A program made the position numbers and the translations under genes. DNA of 64,000 nucleotides from Cricetomys ansorgei (Eukaryota > Chordata > Mammalia > Rodentia > Nesomyidae): positions 3,624,501-3,688,500 of the forward strand of contig JAMJFZ010003581.1 in NCBI GenBank assembly GCA_026225945.1. The letters are read 5' to 3'. Below the pieces are notes generated by a model. That model saw nothing but the letters and a program-made list of their open reading frames with translations. It was not told the DNA's origin and did no database searches. This document shows positions 34,672 to 45,421 of the stretch, piece after piece (position 1 is the stretch's first letter; every line of letters starts with the position of its first letter).

Positions 34672-35344
34672 CTAAAAGTAGAAATGTAGAAGAGACACAG
34701 AAATTAAGAGACAGAAGCCAACAATTTTAGTCCCAAGTCTTATCCTGTTGTGATTTCTTCCAAAAGGTACAGAGTGGGGGCTGGGGGTGGGGTGGGAGAG
34801 CCGGGAGATGTTCACATTGCTGAGTCTCACGGTATCAAGCATCAGCTCTACCGTCTCGGAAGCAGAGAAGGGAAAGTTACCTTATTCTAACCTAATTCTG
34901 TTTCACATACAGGATTCTGAGGTCTAGAGAGAGAAGAGGCTAGAGGGGGATGCAATTTGGGTAATCAGCCTGCGTGTTGTCAAGTGTGAACACAAGCAGA
35001 CCCAGGATGGATTCCTTAGCTCCACTGTCAGAATGGACTGCATAGTTCCCATGAGCCCACTGAAGCCGCGCCCACGGTTACACATGAAGACAGGCGCACT
35101 TCTCTAGAAGGAGATGCGCACAATTTCATGGGTTTTTCTAAGGATACACACCCTAAAGAAAAAATGGCCCAATGGAACAAAACTATCTGAACAAGTAAAA
35201 TATAAGCTTGATATTAAAGTTGTTTTGTGGATGGCTGTCATGCTGCCAACATCCGGCCACTGGTGCAGCATGGGGCTTAAATAAAACTTTGCTGTGTTTC
35301 CTTGTTATTTGGTTTACAGTGGGAGGGAAATAAAATTATATTTA
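34672..35344. other. Cyp39a1 intron sequence, nothing else recognised
   Basis: Intron immediately upstream of the last exon, without a supported element. Confidence 0.5.
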
Positions 35345-35542
35345 TTTTGTAAAAATCAGTTATGGTGTACCTGTCCAGGCACATGAGTGCAGGTGCCTGC
35401 CAAGGCCATACAAGCCTGGAACTGGAGTAAAGGTGGCTTTATATGTAGGCTGTAAGCTGCCAACATAGGTGCTGGGAACTTAACTTAGGTCCTCGGCAAG
35501 AGCAGCCCACACTCTTAACCATGGATCTACCTCTGCAACCCC
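35345..35542 (-). mobile_element. B2/B3-type SINE
   Basis: gtgcaggtgcctgccaaggc, gctgggaacttaacttaggt and agcccacactcttaaccatg in reverse orientation, diverged. Confidence 0.8.
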
Positions 35543-35829
35543 AGTTACTGCATTTCTTAATAGCTCACAAGTAACACACTTGCCAAGCGTGTGTGAAACA
35601 CAGTGGACCAATCCCTAGTACCTTACAACTAAGCAAAAAGGAGATGAAACACTGGGCAATTCAATTGTAGAACTGAGGTTTCCAGTCTCAAATTTCTGCT
35701 GTGACACAAACAAATCTCTAAGGAGAACACAGGTTTACTTGCCCACAGAGCTCCCGGGGTTTTAAAACCGTGCCCTGCAATCTCTAAACAAAGTTCAAAC
35801 ATTTGGACTTTATTTCCTACACTAAAGAC

Positions 35830-36030
35830 TTAAGTATTTATTTTCATTTTTGTGTCTGAATGTTTCCTTTGTGTAGGGGTCTGTGCGTGATTGTGGTGTC
35901 CATGGAGGCCTGCAGAGGACATCTGACCCCTGGAGCTGGAGTTCCAGGCTGTTGTGAGCCACCATGTGTGGTGCTGGAAACAAAACCCTGGACCTTTCCA
36001 AGAGCAGCCAGTGCTCTAGCTGAGCCCTTT
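35830..36030 (-). mobile_element. B3-type SINE
   Basis: ctgcagaggacatctgaccc, ctggagctggagttccaggc, tgtgagccaccatgtgtggt and agagcagccagtgctctagc, reverse. Confidence 0.85.
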
Positions 36031-36171
36031 CTTACACTTAATGATCGATTCGTTTTTCCCTCCCTATAATGAGAATGGTGTGAGGAAATGCTCTCTCTTT
36101 GAGACCACAGGGACTCACTTAGACACCAACCTCTTGTAAATTCAGAGAGCATTTCTTTAAATAGTGCTCTT

Positions 36172-36336
36172 TTATTTATTTATTTTTTTCTACCAAGACA
36201 GGGTTTCCCTCTTGTAACTCTGGCTGTTCTGGAATTCACTCTGTAGAGCAGGCTGGCCTCAAACTCACAGAGCTCTGCCTGCCTCTGCCTCCCGAGTGCT
36301 GGGGTGAGAGGTGTGTGCCACCACCGCCAAGCTTTC
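36172..36336 (-). mobile_element. B1 SINE with target duplication
   Basis: gaattcactctgtagagcag, gctggcctcaaactcacaga and gtgtgtgccaccaccgccaa. Flanks aatagtgctctt (36160-36171) and aatagtgttctt (36337-36348) differ by one base. Confidence 0.95.
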
Positions 36337-36596
36337 AATAGTGTTCTTAGTGGTATCAGAACATAAATAAGAATGAGCATGAAGCAGCATAGGAAATTAA
36401 ATACTGCTGCAGCAGTTCTTAGCTCAGAAGTGCTAAGAGAGCTCTCAAGGAGCTGGTGAGAACTACTGATATGTGAGGTCTTCATAAATGTCTCCTCTCT
36501 CATGCGGTAAACAGCTGTTGGTAGAGAAACAGTGAATGTCGAGTCAGTTCTGGGGAAAAGTGTGATCTTGCTTCGAAGGAAAAGGGCCTAGTTCTT

Positions 36597-37087
36597 TCTA
36601 TCTATCATCTATCATCTATCTATCTATCTATCATCTATCTATCTATCTATCCATCCATCTACCTATCTATCTATCATCTATCTATATCTATCTATCTATC
36701 ATCTATCTATCTATCTATCATCTATCTATCTACCTATCATCTATCTATCTATCTAACATCTATCTATCATCTATCAATGTATCTATCATCTATCTATCAT
36801 CTATCTATCTATCTATCATCTATCTATCATCTATCATCTATCTATCTATCTATCATCTATCTATCATCTATCTATCTATCATCTATCTATCTATCTATCT
36901 ATCATCTATCATCTATCTATCATCTATCTATCTATCATCTATCTATCATCTATCTATCATCTATCTATCATCTATCTATCTATCATCTATCTATCTATCA
37001 TCTATCTATCATCTATCTATCTATCATCTATCTATCTATCATCTATCTATCATCTATCTATTTATCTATCTATCATCTATCTATCTA
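36597..37087. repeat. (TATC)n array with CATC interruptions
   Basis: About 490 bp of TATC tetranucleotides, interrupted every 8-20 bases by CATC. On the sense strand of Cyp39a1 it reads (GATA)n. The 208-codon Ile/Tyr/Leu/Ser frame through it is an artefact of the repeat. Confidence 0.98.
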
Positions 37088-37297
37088 TTTACTTTTATTT
37101 TATATTTATGTGTATGTGTGTGGTTCTGAGTGGGGTAATGCACACATGTGCACAGGTGCTCACAGAGGCCGGAAGAGGACGGGATGCCCTGACCTGGAGT
37201 TATTATTTGTGAGCCAAATGATGTGGTTGTTTGGCACCACCAACTCCTGTCATCTAGAGCGGTACATGCTCTTAAGCATTCAGCTATCTCTCCAGCA
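37088..37297 (-). mobile_element. B3-type SINE
   Basis: cacaggtgctcacagaggcc, ggaagaggacgggatgccct, gagcggtacatgctcttaag and cagctatctctccagca in reverse, directly abutting the TATC array that grows from its tail. Confidence 0.8.
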
Positions 37298-37499
37298 CCA
37301 GGACCGAGTTTTCCAAAAGCCTGGCTCTAACCATCCTTCTGCCGAGGCTGCTGAGAGCTTTCCAGAAGGGTGTTTAGTGTTCCCTTTCACAGTGAGGTTT
37401 TGAGAGCGCTTCACCACTGACGCTTGTTGACTAAATGGAGCAGCTATACCCATCCCTTGCAAGCCTCAGGGATCACTGAAGAAAAGACATTGAAAAGAG

Positions 37500-37962
37500 T
37501 TATAAGAGACAGAGGTGGTGCGTGACTATATGGAAACTCTGCTCCCTAGACACAGCAGGGCTGTTGGATGTATGAACTGGCAGTGTTTGTGACACTGTGC
37601 ACAAGACCCGTGTAAGCACAAGCCAGACAAAACCTTAGCACAGAGGCTGGTGTAGGTGCAAAGTCCTAGCCCTAGCTGAGGAGCAAGGGGAATTGATGGT
37701 TACTGCCAGAAGACTGTTCTCTTTAAAGATAGGACTCCTAGGTAGGTCTAACATGCTCCAGTGAATGGCATCAGACCCAAAAGTATCTAGGCAGCATTAA
37801 TTGGGCTCCATAAGTTTAGAAAATAGAGACACAAAGTTGGGTCGGTAAAGAATGGGGGTGGGGTGTTATGGATCTGGGAGGAGAAGGAGGATGAATATGA
37901 TCAAAATATAATGTATGAAATTCTTAAAGAATTGATATTTTGTTTTTTTATTTTTTTTAAAA
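37500..37962 (+). mobile_element. L1 3'UTR with A-tail
   Basis: ctagacacagcagggctgtt, tttgtgacactgtgcacaag, aacatgctccagtgaatggc and gaggatgaatatgatcaaaa tataatgtatgaaattctta follow the muroid L1 3' end, finishing in a T/A run. Antisense to Cyp39a1. Confidence 0.8.
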
Positions 37963-38229
37963 AAAAGGGAAAAGAGAAATGGAAAAGCAACCAGTAGAAA
38001 GTGCCTGACGTGTGCGTATCTGTATCACATTTTCTGAGCCACTGCGTACTTATATAATTTCCACTAAAACCTAACGAGGAGTTTCATTTTCCCCTTCATA
38101 CTAAACACAAATGGCCTCAGTGAATAGCCCTGATGTGACTTCTGAGCCTCAGCCTGTATAAATAGCACCGTTCATCCAGTTTCCGAATGGGTCTTCACAC
38201 ATTTGGGATTAAGTTGGATTTTTCCTCAT

Positions 38230-38412
38230 TCCTTATGGCAGCTGTCTTTAAAGTGTGGTGCCCAGGCTACCAGTGGTGACGGGCACACCCATGACTTGTT
38301 AGAAATGCAAACACGGCTTCTTTCCCAGAACTATTGGATTAGGAGCTCTAGGGAGGAGACTGAACAATCCATGTTCTGCAAATGCTCCAGGACCCAGGAT
38401 TCTGAGGCTCAT
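38230..38412 (-). mobile_element. MER5-type hAT-Charlie DNA transposon
   Basis: aaagtgtggtgcccaggcta, acttgttagaaatgcaaaca, ctattggattaggagctcta and gaacaatccatgttctgcaa follow the MER5A order, read on the complement. About 300 bp from an exon. Confidence 0.65.
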
Positions 38413-38716
38413 GTCCCATGAGCCTCTGCATCTACATGGAGCTGAGTGACAGGCAGCCTTAGTCTCGAGGAGGGAGAGCAGTCCCAGCCTTTTCCTCCCT
38501 GCGACTGTCTTACTGCAGGGTTGGTTTCCCTGCATCTGGTCACTTTCCCAATGCAAGGGCTATGACACCATCCAAGACACAGAGTTCATTCATAGACCCA
38601 CAGAAGACCTCTCTGCGTGGATAAGGGGATCAGTCATCTCACGACTGGTATTGAAACCAAGTGTTTAGAGTTTATACCACATCCGAAATCATGATAATGC
38701 CTGAGGTTCTAAAAGC

Positions 38717-38722
38717 ACTTGC
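38717..38722 (-). promoter_or_regulatory. Cyp39a1: GC-type 5' splice site of Cyp39a1
   Basis: Read on the minus strand, the exon ends CCAAAGCAG and the intron starts gcaagt. This is the exact consensus of the minor GC-AG intron class (AG|GCAAGT), where strong pairing to U1 snRNA elsewhere compensates for the C. The matching acceptor is at 34672 (tacttttag). The reading frame is kept only if this site is used. Confidence 0.8.
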
Positions 38723-38810
38723 CTGCTTTGGTATTGGGTCCAGAAGTCTGCAGTCATATTTATAAAGCACTAAAATAATACATATTTGAATCTGTAACAG
38801 AGCAAACCAC
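38723..38810 (-). CDS. Cyp39a1: Cyp39a1 exon encoding the L-helix
   Basis: An 88-bp exon. The first base completes the Arg codon split by the intron (AG|G), followed by 29 codons: WFALLQIQICIILVLYKYD, then CRLLDPIPKQ. This is the L-helix that packs against the heme just after the cysteine loop, and its hydrophobic pattern matches CYP39A1. The acceptor is gtttctctttcag|g. The donor is cag|gcaagt, a GC donor rather than GT. Phase 2 entry and phase 0 exit agree with both neighbours. The exon sits alone between two large introns of about 11.6 and 4.05 kb. Confidence 0.9.
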
Positions 38811-39589
38811 CTGAAAGAGAAACATAAAGCAATTATATGTCTATAAAAGATACAGGAATGCCTAACTCTTTCTTAATACTACATATTCCACGAGTGGTCC
38901 ATGCGACTTCAGAGGCCAGAAGAAAGGCAGGCACGCAGGCACATGCACATATGTATAAATAAAAGTAAATCAAAATATTTGCATTGTTACCTTGGCTAAA
39001 GGAAAAGATATGAAAATACAATTTTACCCAGATTTAAATATTTGGACATTCTAGTAGAATTTTCTCAAGTACACACCAAAGGTACATTTTTGGCAAGGTG
39101 ACAATAAAAATTTGGAGCTTTTCCTACAATGTTGAGTTTTATGCTGTGGCTAACGCCAGAATCCGGCCATCTGTGGCACTTCGGGAGCTTCAGAAATCTC
39201 TATTCTTTTTTTTTTCAGAGCTTTCAGAAGCCAGCTGAGCTATGCTCCTGCTTAGAACGTTTCCCCACCACTTCCAATGTCAAAACAGTGAGAAGAATGA
39301 GGTGTGTTATTTACAACAGAGTCCGTTTTTACACTTACAGGAACGAGACTGCACGTCTAGAAAGAAGATTCATTGGAATACAAATGTGTTGAAAATTCCT
39401 CAGATACACAGCACTTGTGGATCCCCCCCCACACACACACACAATTGTAAATACTTGTCTGGACACAGCTGCTGGGGCTTTGAGAAAAGTTAAATCCCAG
39501 CAAAGACGCTGCCAAGAACGAACGGAGCAAGAGGGGAACAGTAACAACTAGGGCGAGGGGAACTGGGGTCTAGAGAGAGCACCGACCTG

Positions 39590-39820
39590 AGTATTTCTGA
39601 AGGGGAAACTTGAGCTAGACCTTGAGGAAGGGCAGGCTTTAAATAAGCAGGCACGCAAGTGAGGACACTTCAAAGCAGGTACACAAAGGGCCTGGAGGAT
39701 AGGGGCCTGGGGACAGCAGGAGAACTGCTGGGAGAGGGGGACCAGGGAGCTTACAAAGGCACAGTTGGAATCAGATTATGAAGAACCAGGAGTCCTGACA
39801 GGAAATGGGGTCTGAGTGGC
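39590..39820. mobile_element. ancient mammalian repeat, unassigned
   Basis: tagaccttgaggaagggcag, acacaaagggcctggaggat and gaatcagattatgaagaacc resemble an old repeat with gcaaaggccctgaggcagga...agatcatgcagggcc. The name is uncertain. Confidence 0.3.
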
Positions 39821-40594
39821 AGCGTGGCATCTGGCTCCTAACCAGGGAGTGGCATTCATGGACTTTTATTGCAGGGAAACCCATCTGTGCATAGTAAGTA
39901 AAGATGAATGGAAGAAGCCAGTGAGTTGGGGGAGCTCGATCAGATGACAATGAACTACCACCAAGGAGCTGGCTCAGCAAAAGAGAATGCCAGAGCCGGG
40001 GGGCGGGGCGTGTGTAAAAATACAACCCCAGCCCGCCAGGTGTCTTGGAGATTGCGATTTAGGGGAGGATAGCGATGTATGCGGAAGAAACAGAATGCTT
40101 AAGGCTTGCTAGGATCAGGTGCTATTGCTGTTGCTGTTGGTCTGAAACTCCAGAGGTCCTAGACTCTATATGTGATCCCAGCTTCCTCGGGCTTCCTCAG
40201 CCTCCTGAATACACCCGCATCACAGGTGAGCACTGCCACATCTGGCTTCCCTCTGACTTTTGAAGAGGAAGACCTCTCTTTTTCCTAGATGCCAGCAAGG
40301 ACTGGAAGGAACACTATCCCCTTTGCTGCAAGCAGGAGCTCTGCGGCACCAAATCTTTGGCTGGGGATAACGGTAAGCATAAGCAGGAAGGATGCCGGGT
40401 ACATGCCTTGTGCTGAGTACGGAAATTCAGACGGGTGAAGGCAAGGGGATGAAAATGGGGTGGGAGTAAGCTGGGGGCAGGGTGGAGAAATGGGACAGAG
40501 GGTAGGAGTGCTTGCTGCTCTGGAGGAGGACTGCAGATGGGTCCCCCCTGAGTATGCTTTTACTCACTGAGCCGTCTTGCTGAGGCTAATATGC

Positions 40595-40712
40595 ATTTTT
40601 TGAGACAAGTTTTTACATATTGAGCAGGCCAGCCTGAAAGTCACAGAGGTCTAGCTGTCTCTGCCTCCCGAGTGCTGGAGTTAAAGCCATTCGCCACCAT
40701 GTCCAGCCAACC
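40595..40712 (-). mobile_element. B1 SINE, diverged
   Basis: tttgagacaagtttttacat, gcaggccagcctgaaagtca, tgtctctgcctcccgagtgc and cattcgccaccatgtccagc. A B3-like end fragment (tactcactgagccgtcttgc) precedes it at 40561-40582. Confidence 0.75.
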
Positions 40713-40756
40713 TCAAGCTTTTAGGAATGCTGCTGTATGAAGTTCTGAGTATTTCG

Positions 40757-41021
40757 TTGAGATTTATTTTTAAGAATGTGACTATATATATATATATATA
40801 TGTTGTGGGGTGTGTGTGTGTGTGTGTGTGTGTGTGCACGCGTGTGTAATTTTGCTTGCATGACCACCTACATGCATGCAGTGCCAGCTGAGGCCAGAAG
40901 AGGGCAGAGGATCGTCAGGAACTACAGTTGCTAACTCCCATGTGGGTGCCGGGCACCGAACCTGGGTCCTCTTCATCAAGAATAACAAGTGTCCTTAACC
41001 TCCGAGCCATCACTCCAGGTT
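40757..41021 (-). mobile_element. B2/B3-type SINE with (TA)n and (TG)n tail
   Basis: gatttatttttaagaatgtg, (TA)n 40784-40801, (TG)n 40811-40834, gaggccagaagagggcagag, gccgggcaccgaacctgggt and ccgagccatcactccagg. A 15-base T run (41026-41040) follows. Confidence 0.9.
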
Positions 41022-41324
41022 TGTGTTTTTTTTTTTTTTTCCACATCAACTATTCACAAGAAACGTGGCTCTATCTGTTGTTCGCTTTGTAGTGTCTTTG
41101 TGTGGAGTGAGTGTGGTGGTGCTGACCTCATCAAACGGATTAGGGACTTCTCTCTCCATGTTCTGAAAAGGCTGGAGAAGGGCTGGGATTACTTAGCGAT
41201 GCACCTGGAGCTTTGGTGTAAAGGAGAACAAATATCACCCGAGGACAGAAGATGGGAAGGGATATTCAAACATCAGGGACAAAAGTAATGAAATAGCAAC
41301 GAAAAACAATATAAATAACCGATT

Positions 41325-41960
41325 AGACGAAGAGTTGGGTCTGTCAAAAGACGAGCAAAACCTTAGCCAAATTAAACAAGGAGAGAAGACTCAAATGAAC
41401 AACATCAGAAGTGAAAAAGTAAGACATTCCAATAGACACTGGGGAAATCCAGAGTATCATAAGGACAAACTTTGTGCATAAAATAACATCAAGTAACTAC
41501 AATATACAGAATTAAAAGCATAAAGGGAATACACCAAAACATTGCTCGGGGTCGGGAGAGGGTGAGGTATTACCGTGCAGATATTTTTCTCTTTTCTATC
41601 CATCTATAATCGTGCTCGTTCTATATAGCTGACAAAAATCCATTGTAAGGATGAGTTCGTGATATTTTGTAAAAGGGGAAAAGATATATTTATGATACAA
41701 TATGATATTTATATTATGATGTTATTCAATTTTGAAAGAAAAAAATTGTTATTAAACTGGAAAATCTAAAAGATATGAATTTCTAAACGTAGATGTCAAT
41801 ACATACGTTAATTAAGATGAAATAACTTAAACACATCACAACCAACAAAACAGAAGCAGTGGTTAAGAATCTCCCAACCTACAACAGCCAAGGGCCGGAT
41901 GGACTCAGCAGAGAACTTTACATACAGTGCAGTTGCATACGGGAAACCCACAGTGGCTGG
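41325..41960 (+). pseudogene. L1 ORF2 fragment, internally disrupted
   Basis: aaaaccttagccaaattaaa and gagagaagactcaaatgaac aacatcagaagtgaaaaag match a central ORF2 stretch. gttaagaatctcccaaccta, gggccggatggactcagcag and agaactttacatac match a stretch further on. A foreign or unrecognisable segment separates them, and stops occur in all frames. Confidence 0.7.
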
Positions 41961-41984
41961 TACTAAATGCCGAAACAAGTACAA

Positions 41985-42660
41985 GACCAAGCCAGTCAAA
42001 GTCCCAGCAAGGGTACTAGAGAGACTCATGAAATCCCACTCCTGCGTGAAGAGCTAATGGTAAGTGATGGCTGCCCAGAGACGGAGAGTCAGTTTTCTTC
42101 AGGGATGTGATCCTTAAATGGCTACCCAAGCTCTAGTAGATGGCCCCAAACCTATGTGCATACAGGCAGCACCATGCAGACTCGGTGGGTTGTTTTGTTT
42201 TGTTTCTCTAATGAGAGGAAGAAAGGGAGGGAGGAGAGATGAAGGAAGGGAGGGAGGGAGGGAGGAATGAAGGAAGGGAGGGAGGGATGGAGGGATGAAG
42301 GAAGGGAGGGAGGGATGGAGGGATGAAGGAAGGGAGGGAGGGAGGGAGGGAGGAGGATGGAGGAAGGGAGGGAAGGAAGGGATCGAGGGAGGGAGGGAGG
42401 GAGGGATGGAGGGATGAAGGAGGGAGGGAGGGAGGGATGGAGGAAGGAAGGGAGGGAGGGAGGGATGGAAGGAAGGGAGGGAGGGATGGAGGGATGGAGG
42501 AAGGGAGGGAGGGAGGGAGGGATGGAGGGATGAAGGGAGGGAGGGAGGGAGGGAACATATGAAGTTGTGAGGCAAAAGTGGTGGAGTATAGAAGAGAAAT
42601 TGGAGTGAATGAGGGGTAGATTTGATCCAAACACATTATATGCAACTATGACTGTTAAAT
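41985..42660 (+). mobile_element. L1 3'UTR with expanded polypurine tract
   Basis: gatggctgcccagagacgga, gagtcagttttcttcaggga tgtg and gcagcaccatgcagactcgg are L1 3'UTR text. (GGGA)n/(GGAT) 42205-42555 occupies the normal place of the G-rich polypurine. The end ttgatccaaacacattatat matches the L1 terminus. Confidence 0.75.
42205..42555. repeat. (GGGA)n/(GGAT) polypurine array
   Basis: About 350 bp of GGGA and GGGAT units with GAAGGAA interruptions. The minus-strand Pro/Ser frames (up to 160 codons) are artefacts. Confidence 0.97.
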
Positions 42661-42765
42661 AAAGTATTATTTAGTACTATAAATAAAATATACTTTATAA
42701 TATAAATAAATACTTTATAAATAAAGTATTATAATGTATTATCGTTAAATAAAGTATTTAAAAAC
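42661..42765. repeat. AT-rich degenerate repeat
   Basis: Repeated aataaagtatt / tactttataa words, partly inverted. Confidence 0.7.
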
Positions 42766-43170
42766 AAACAACAGCCACAGCAGAAAAAGACAGCTCCTAT
42801 CAGTTTCTGGGTCTATGTGCCTCTTTATCCACACCCAAGAGGAAATTGACTATTTCTGAAGTCTCAATAGGAACTCTAATAGTTAACTTTCTTTCTTCAC
42901 ACATCTGCCAACATCTAAGCTAACTACCATGAGAAGGAAAAGATGGGTCTGTGTTTGGATGAATTGATTCACTGAGGGAGCAGTGACCCACACCAGTAGA
43001 ACTTGGTGGAGTCAGAACCTCAAAATACCATGGCTCTCCTATGAAAATTAAAACTACCAGGAAAGGAGAAAGCATTAAGTCATGGCAAGATAGTGGCCAG
43101 CAGCTGATACTGGGACCCAGGAAACTTCAGTTCCAGCCCCATTTTTCTGATGAATGAATTGCTCTTTGTG
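42766..43170. other. Cyp39a1 intron, nothing recognised
   Basis: Unique sequence. Confidence 0.5.
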
Positions 43171-43273
43171 GTTTTATTTCGAGACAGGGTCTCATGTAGC
43201 TCAGGCTGGTCTTGAACTCCTGATCTTCCTCGCTCTGCCTCCCAAGTGCAGGGACTACAGACATGCACCCCTA
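43171..43273 (-). mobile_element. old B1-type SINE
   Basis: tttcgagacagggtctcatg, tagctcaggctggtcttgaa and cgctctgcctcccaagtgca match an early B1 monomer without the later internal duplication. Confidence 0.8.
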
Positions 43274-44434
43274 TGGGTGTCTGTGAAAGCCTCTTTCTGA
43301 ACAGAAGAGATATGGAAGTAACTAAAGAGCAGCCCGTAGCTCCATTGCATGAGATGGGATACCCACAGGCAAGGGGTTTGGAGAAGAAATCATACCCCGC
43401 TTGGAAGTATTTCCTTTCTCTCCACAGACAAATACCCTGTCCTAGAGTCCTGTGCATCATAAAGGACTTGGGGTTCTATTTTGCAAATGAAAAGAAAAGA
43501 CTCTTTTCTGAAAGTTTTTCCCAGAAAGGGACATGGTTTGTTTTAGAAGCATCCTCATCTAAGTGCTGGAAGTCACCCATACCATGCAGTCCAGCTCTTG
43601 ACGGACTTAAATCTTAGCCTCATAATGAAGCATCAGAATTCAGTGGCCAGGAGAATAATGACTACCATTCTGCTAGCGGCTTCTGTGCTCTTCTGAGTGA
43701 GTCCCTGATCCTTAGCAAGGCGCTGAGCAAAGAGAAGTGAGGCTGAACGTTAACAAGGGGTTCAGGCAGCCTGGCTGAGAGTCCTGGACCTAATGACACC
43801 CATCATCATCTGCCTCCATTCCTAATCCCTTTTTATAGACCCTAACAGATGTGTCCATGCTTTGTAGAAATATTAGAATGCATTTCTGAATGCTAGAGAA
43901 ATGGCAAAAATGTTCTACAAGTGAATGCTCTCATTTAATCACATTTAAGTAATGGAGTTTAAGGAACACAGGTATGTACAGAGCACATTCCTCGGAATAA
44001 CGTGGCATTTCATTCATTGGCCATTAAACCCGTGGGGAGCCGGATTTGCTCACTCTTCAAAAGCTATGTGCTGCTTCTATGCATTAAAGAGCAAAAGCCA
44101 TTCGTAACCGTCCTCAAATGCAAGATTACGCAAAAATAACCTACTAATATATAACCATAAAAATTATGTGCTCAAAGCTTCACAAACCCCAAATACACAG
44201 TAGCCTTGATACTAACATACAGGTATGTTGCATCGATTGACAGGACCATACCCCAGGGAGACAGACTCCCCTGAACTTTTTTAAATTCATTATTCCCATG
44301 TGGTCTAAAACCCTTTTCAAACTCTGATTTCTCAACACTGCCACTGAAGTGATTCTACATGTAAGCCTTCTGACCCCTTACCATGTGCCATCTACCTTTA
44401 AGTAGGACTAGTGTTTTATTAAACACGCCTGCAC
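43274..44434. other. Cyp39a1 intron, nothing recognised
   Basis: Unique sequence. The 123-codon plus frame 43246-43617 starts inside the B1 and shows no domain. Confidence 0.5.
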
Positions 44435-44586
44435 ATAGGAAGGCACATGCATGTGAAAGTCAGATGACCTTTGGTAGCTTGTCCTGCCTTTCCAGCTTTA
44501 TGTGGGTTCTGGGGATCGAACTCCCAAGAGGGGACCATCAGGCTGGTAGCGTAAGTGCCTTCTTTGCCTATGAGCTATCTTTCCAG
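44435..44586 (-). mobile_element. B3-type SINE end
   Basis: gaaagtcagatgacctttgg, tatgtgggttctggggatcg aactcc and gcctatgagctatctttcca g, reverse. Confidence 0.7.
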
Positions 44587-44794
44587 ACTGAGACTGGCTT
44601 TTTAATCTTGCCACATCTAATCTCCACAAGCATAATAAGCTGTTCAGGAATGGTTTGAGTCTTTGCGTCTGCAGGTTTTAACAGTGATCTGAGTTAGAAC
44701 ACAGGCTCTGTGGAGGAAAGAGCGTTACCTGATTTGTTTTCAAAAGGTAATGTTCAGAATCCTACAGTGAAACACTGCATACATTCAACAAGTA

Positions 44795-44840
44795 GTTACC
44801 GGTACCATTACTCGTTACCGGTGTTAATTACCATGGTAAT
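44795..44840. promoter_or_regulatory. cluster of GTTACC motifs with an X-box-like palindrome
   Basis: GTTACC occurs at 44795 and 44814 and ATTACC at 44827. The last forms ATTACCATGGTAAT (44827-44840), a perfect palindrome one base per half away from the RFX X-box consensus GTTRCCATGGYAAC. It lies in the largest Cyp39a1 intron, outside any transposon I recognise. Function is inferred from the motif only. Confidence 0.3.
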
Positions 44841-45013
44841 GCGGGCTGCTCAAGAGCTGTTTTGCTGGTTGACTGACAGTACTGCTAACCTACATCAGCT
44901 GGGTGCACACTTTAAAGTCGGTTTTCCATAGCTGTGTGATTTTCATTAGTAATGCAAAAAAACATCAATAACTTTGTAGCCTTACTGGGATACATGAACA
45001 ACCCCTCCCCTGC

Positions 45014-45017
<4 letters not shown>

Positions 45018-45068
<51 letters not shown>
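45018..45068. repeat. (CA)n microsatellite
   Basis: About 25 uninterrupted CA units. Confidence 0.98.
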
Positions 45069-45071
<3 letters not shown>

Positions 45072-45221
45072 AAAGTAGAATCTGTTTCCATTTCCCGAAG
45101 GATAAATTCTTTTTCGTATTTCAAATACTGAGACCTCACTCCTATCATGCTATCTTACACAAACATGTATTTTTTTCTTGCTACAGACGAGTGTTAATCT
45201 TGCTAAAAAGACGGGGATCTT

Positions 45222-45421
45222 TAAAAATATTTATTTATGTGTATGTGTATCTTCATGAGTTTCTATGTACCCTATTGTGCAGGTGCCCTTGGAGGCCCAG
45301 ATCCATAGGGAATTAGGGCTACAGGCAGTTGTGAACCACTTGAGGTGAGTGCTGGGAACTGAACCTATGACCTCTACAAGAGCAGTAAGAACTCTTAACT
45401 GACAAGCCAACTCTTCAACCC
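45222..45421 (-). mobile_element. B2/B3-type SINE
   Basis: tatttatttatgtgtatgtg, ttgtgcaggtgcccttggag, gtgagtgctgggaactgaac and agagcagtaagaactcttaa, reverse. Confidence 0.85.

Noticed and set aside
36777..37403. 208-codon plus frame of repeated Ile-Tyr-Leu-Ser-Ser
   Set aside because: Translation of the (TATC)n array running into a SINE.
40125..40240. Possible very old B1-like sequence (gtgatcccagcttcctcggg)
   Set aside because: Only scattered words match; not enough for a call.
42114..42645. Proline/serine-rich minus frames of 145-160 codons
   Set aside because: Translation of the (GGGA)n polypurine tract in an L1 3'UTR.
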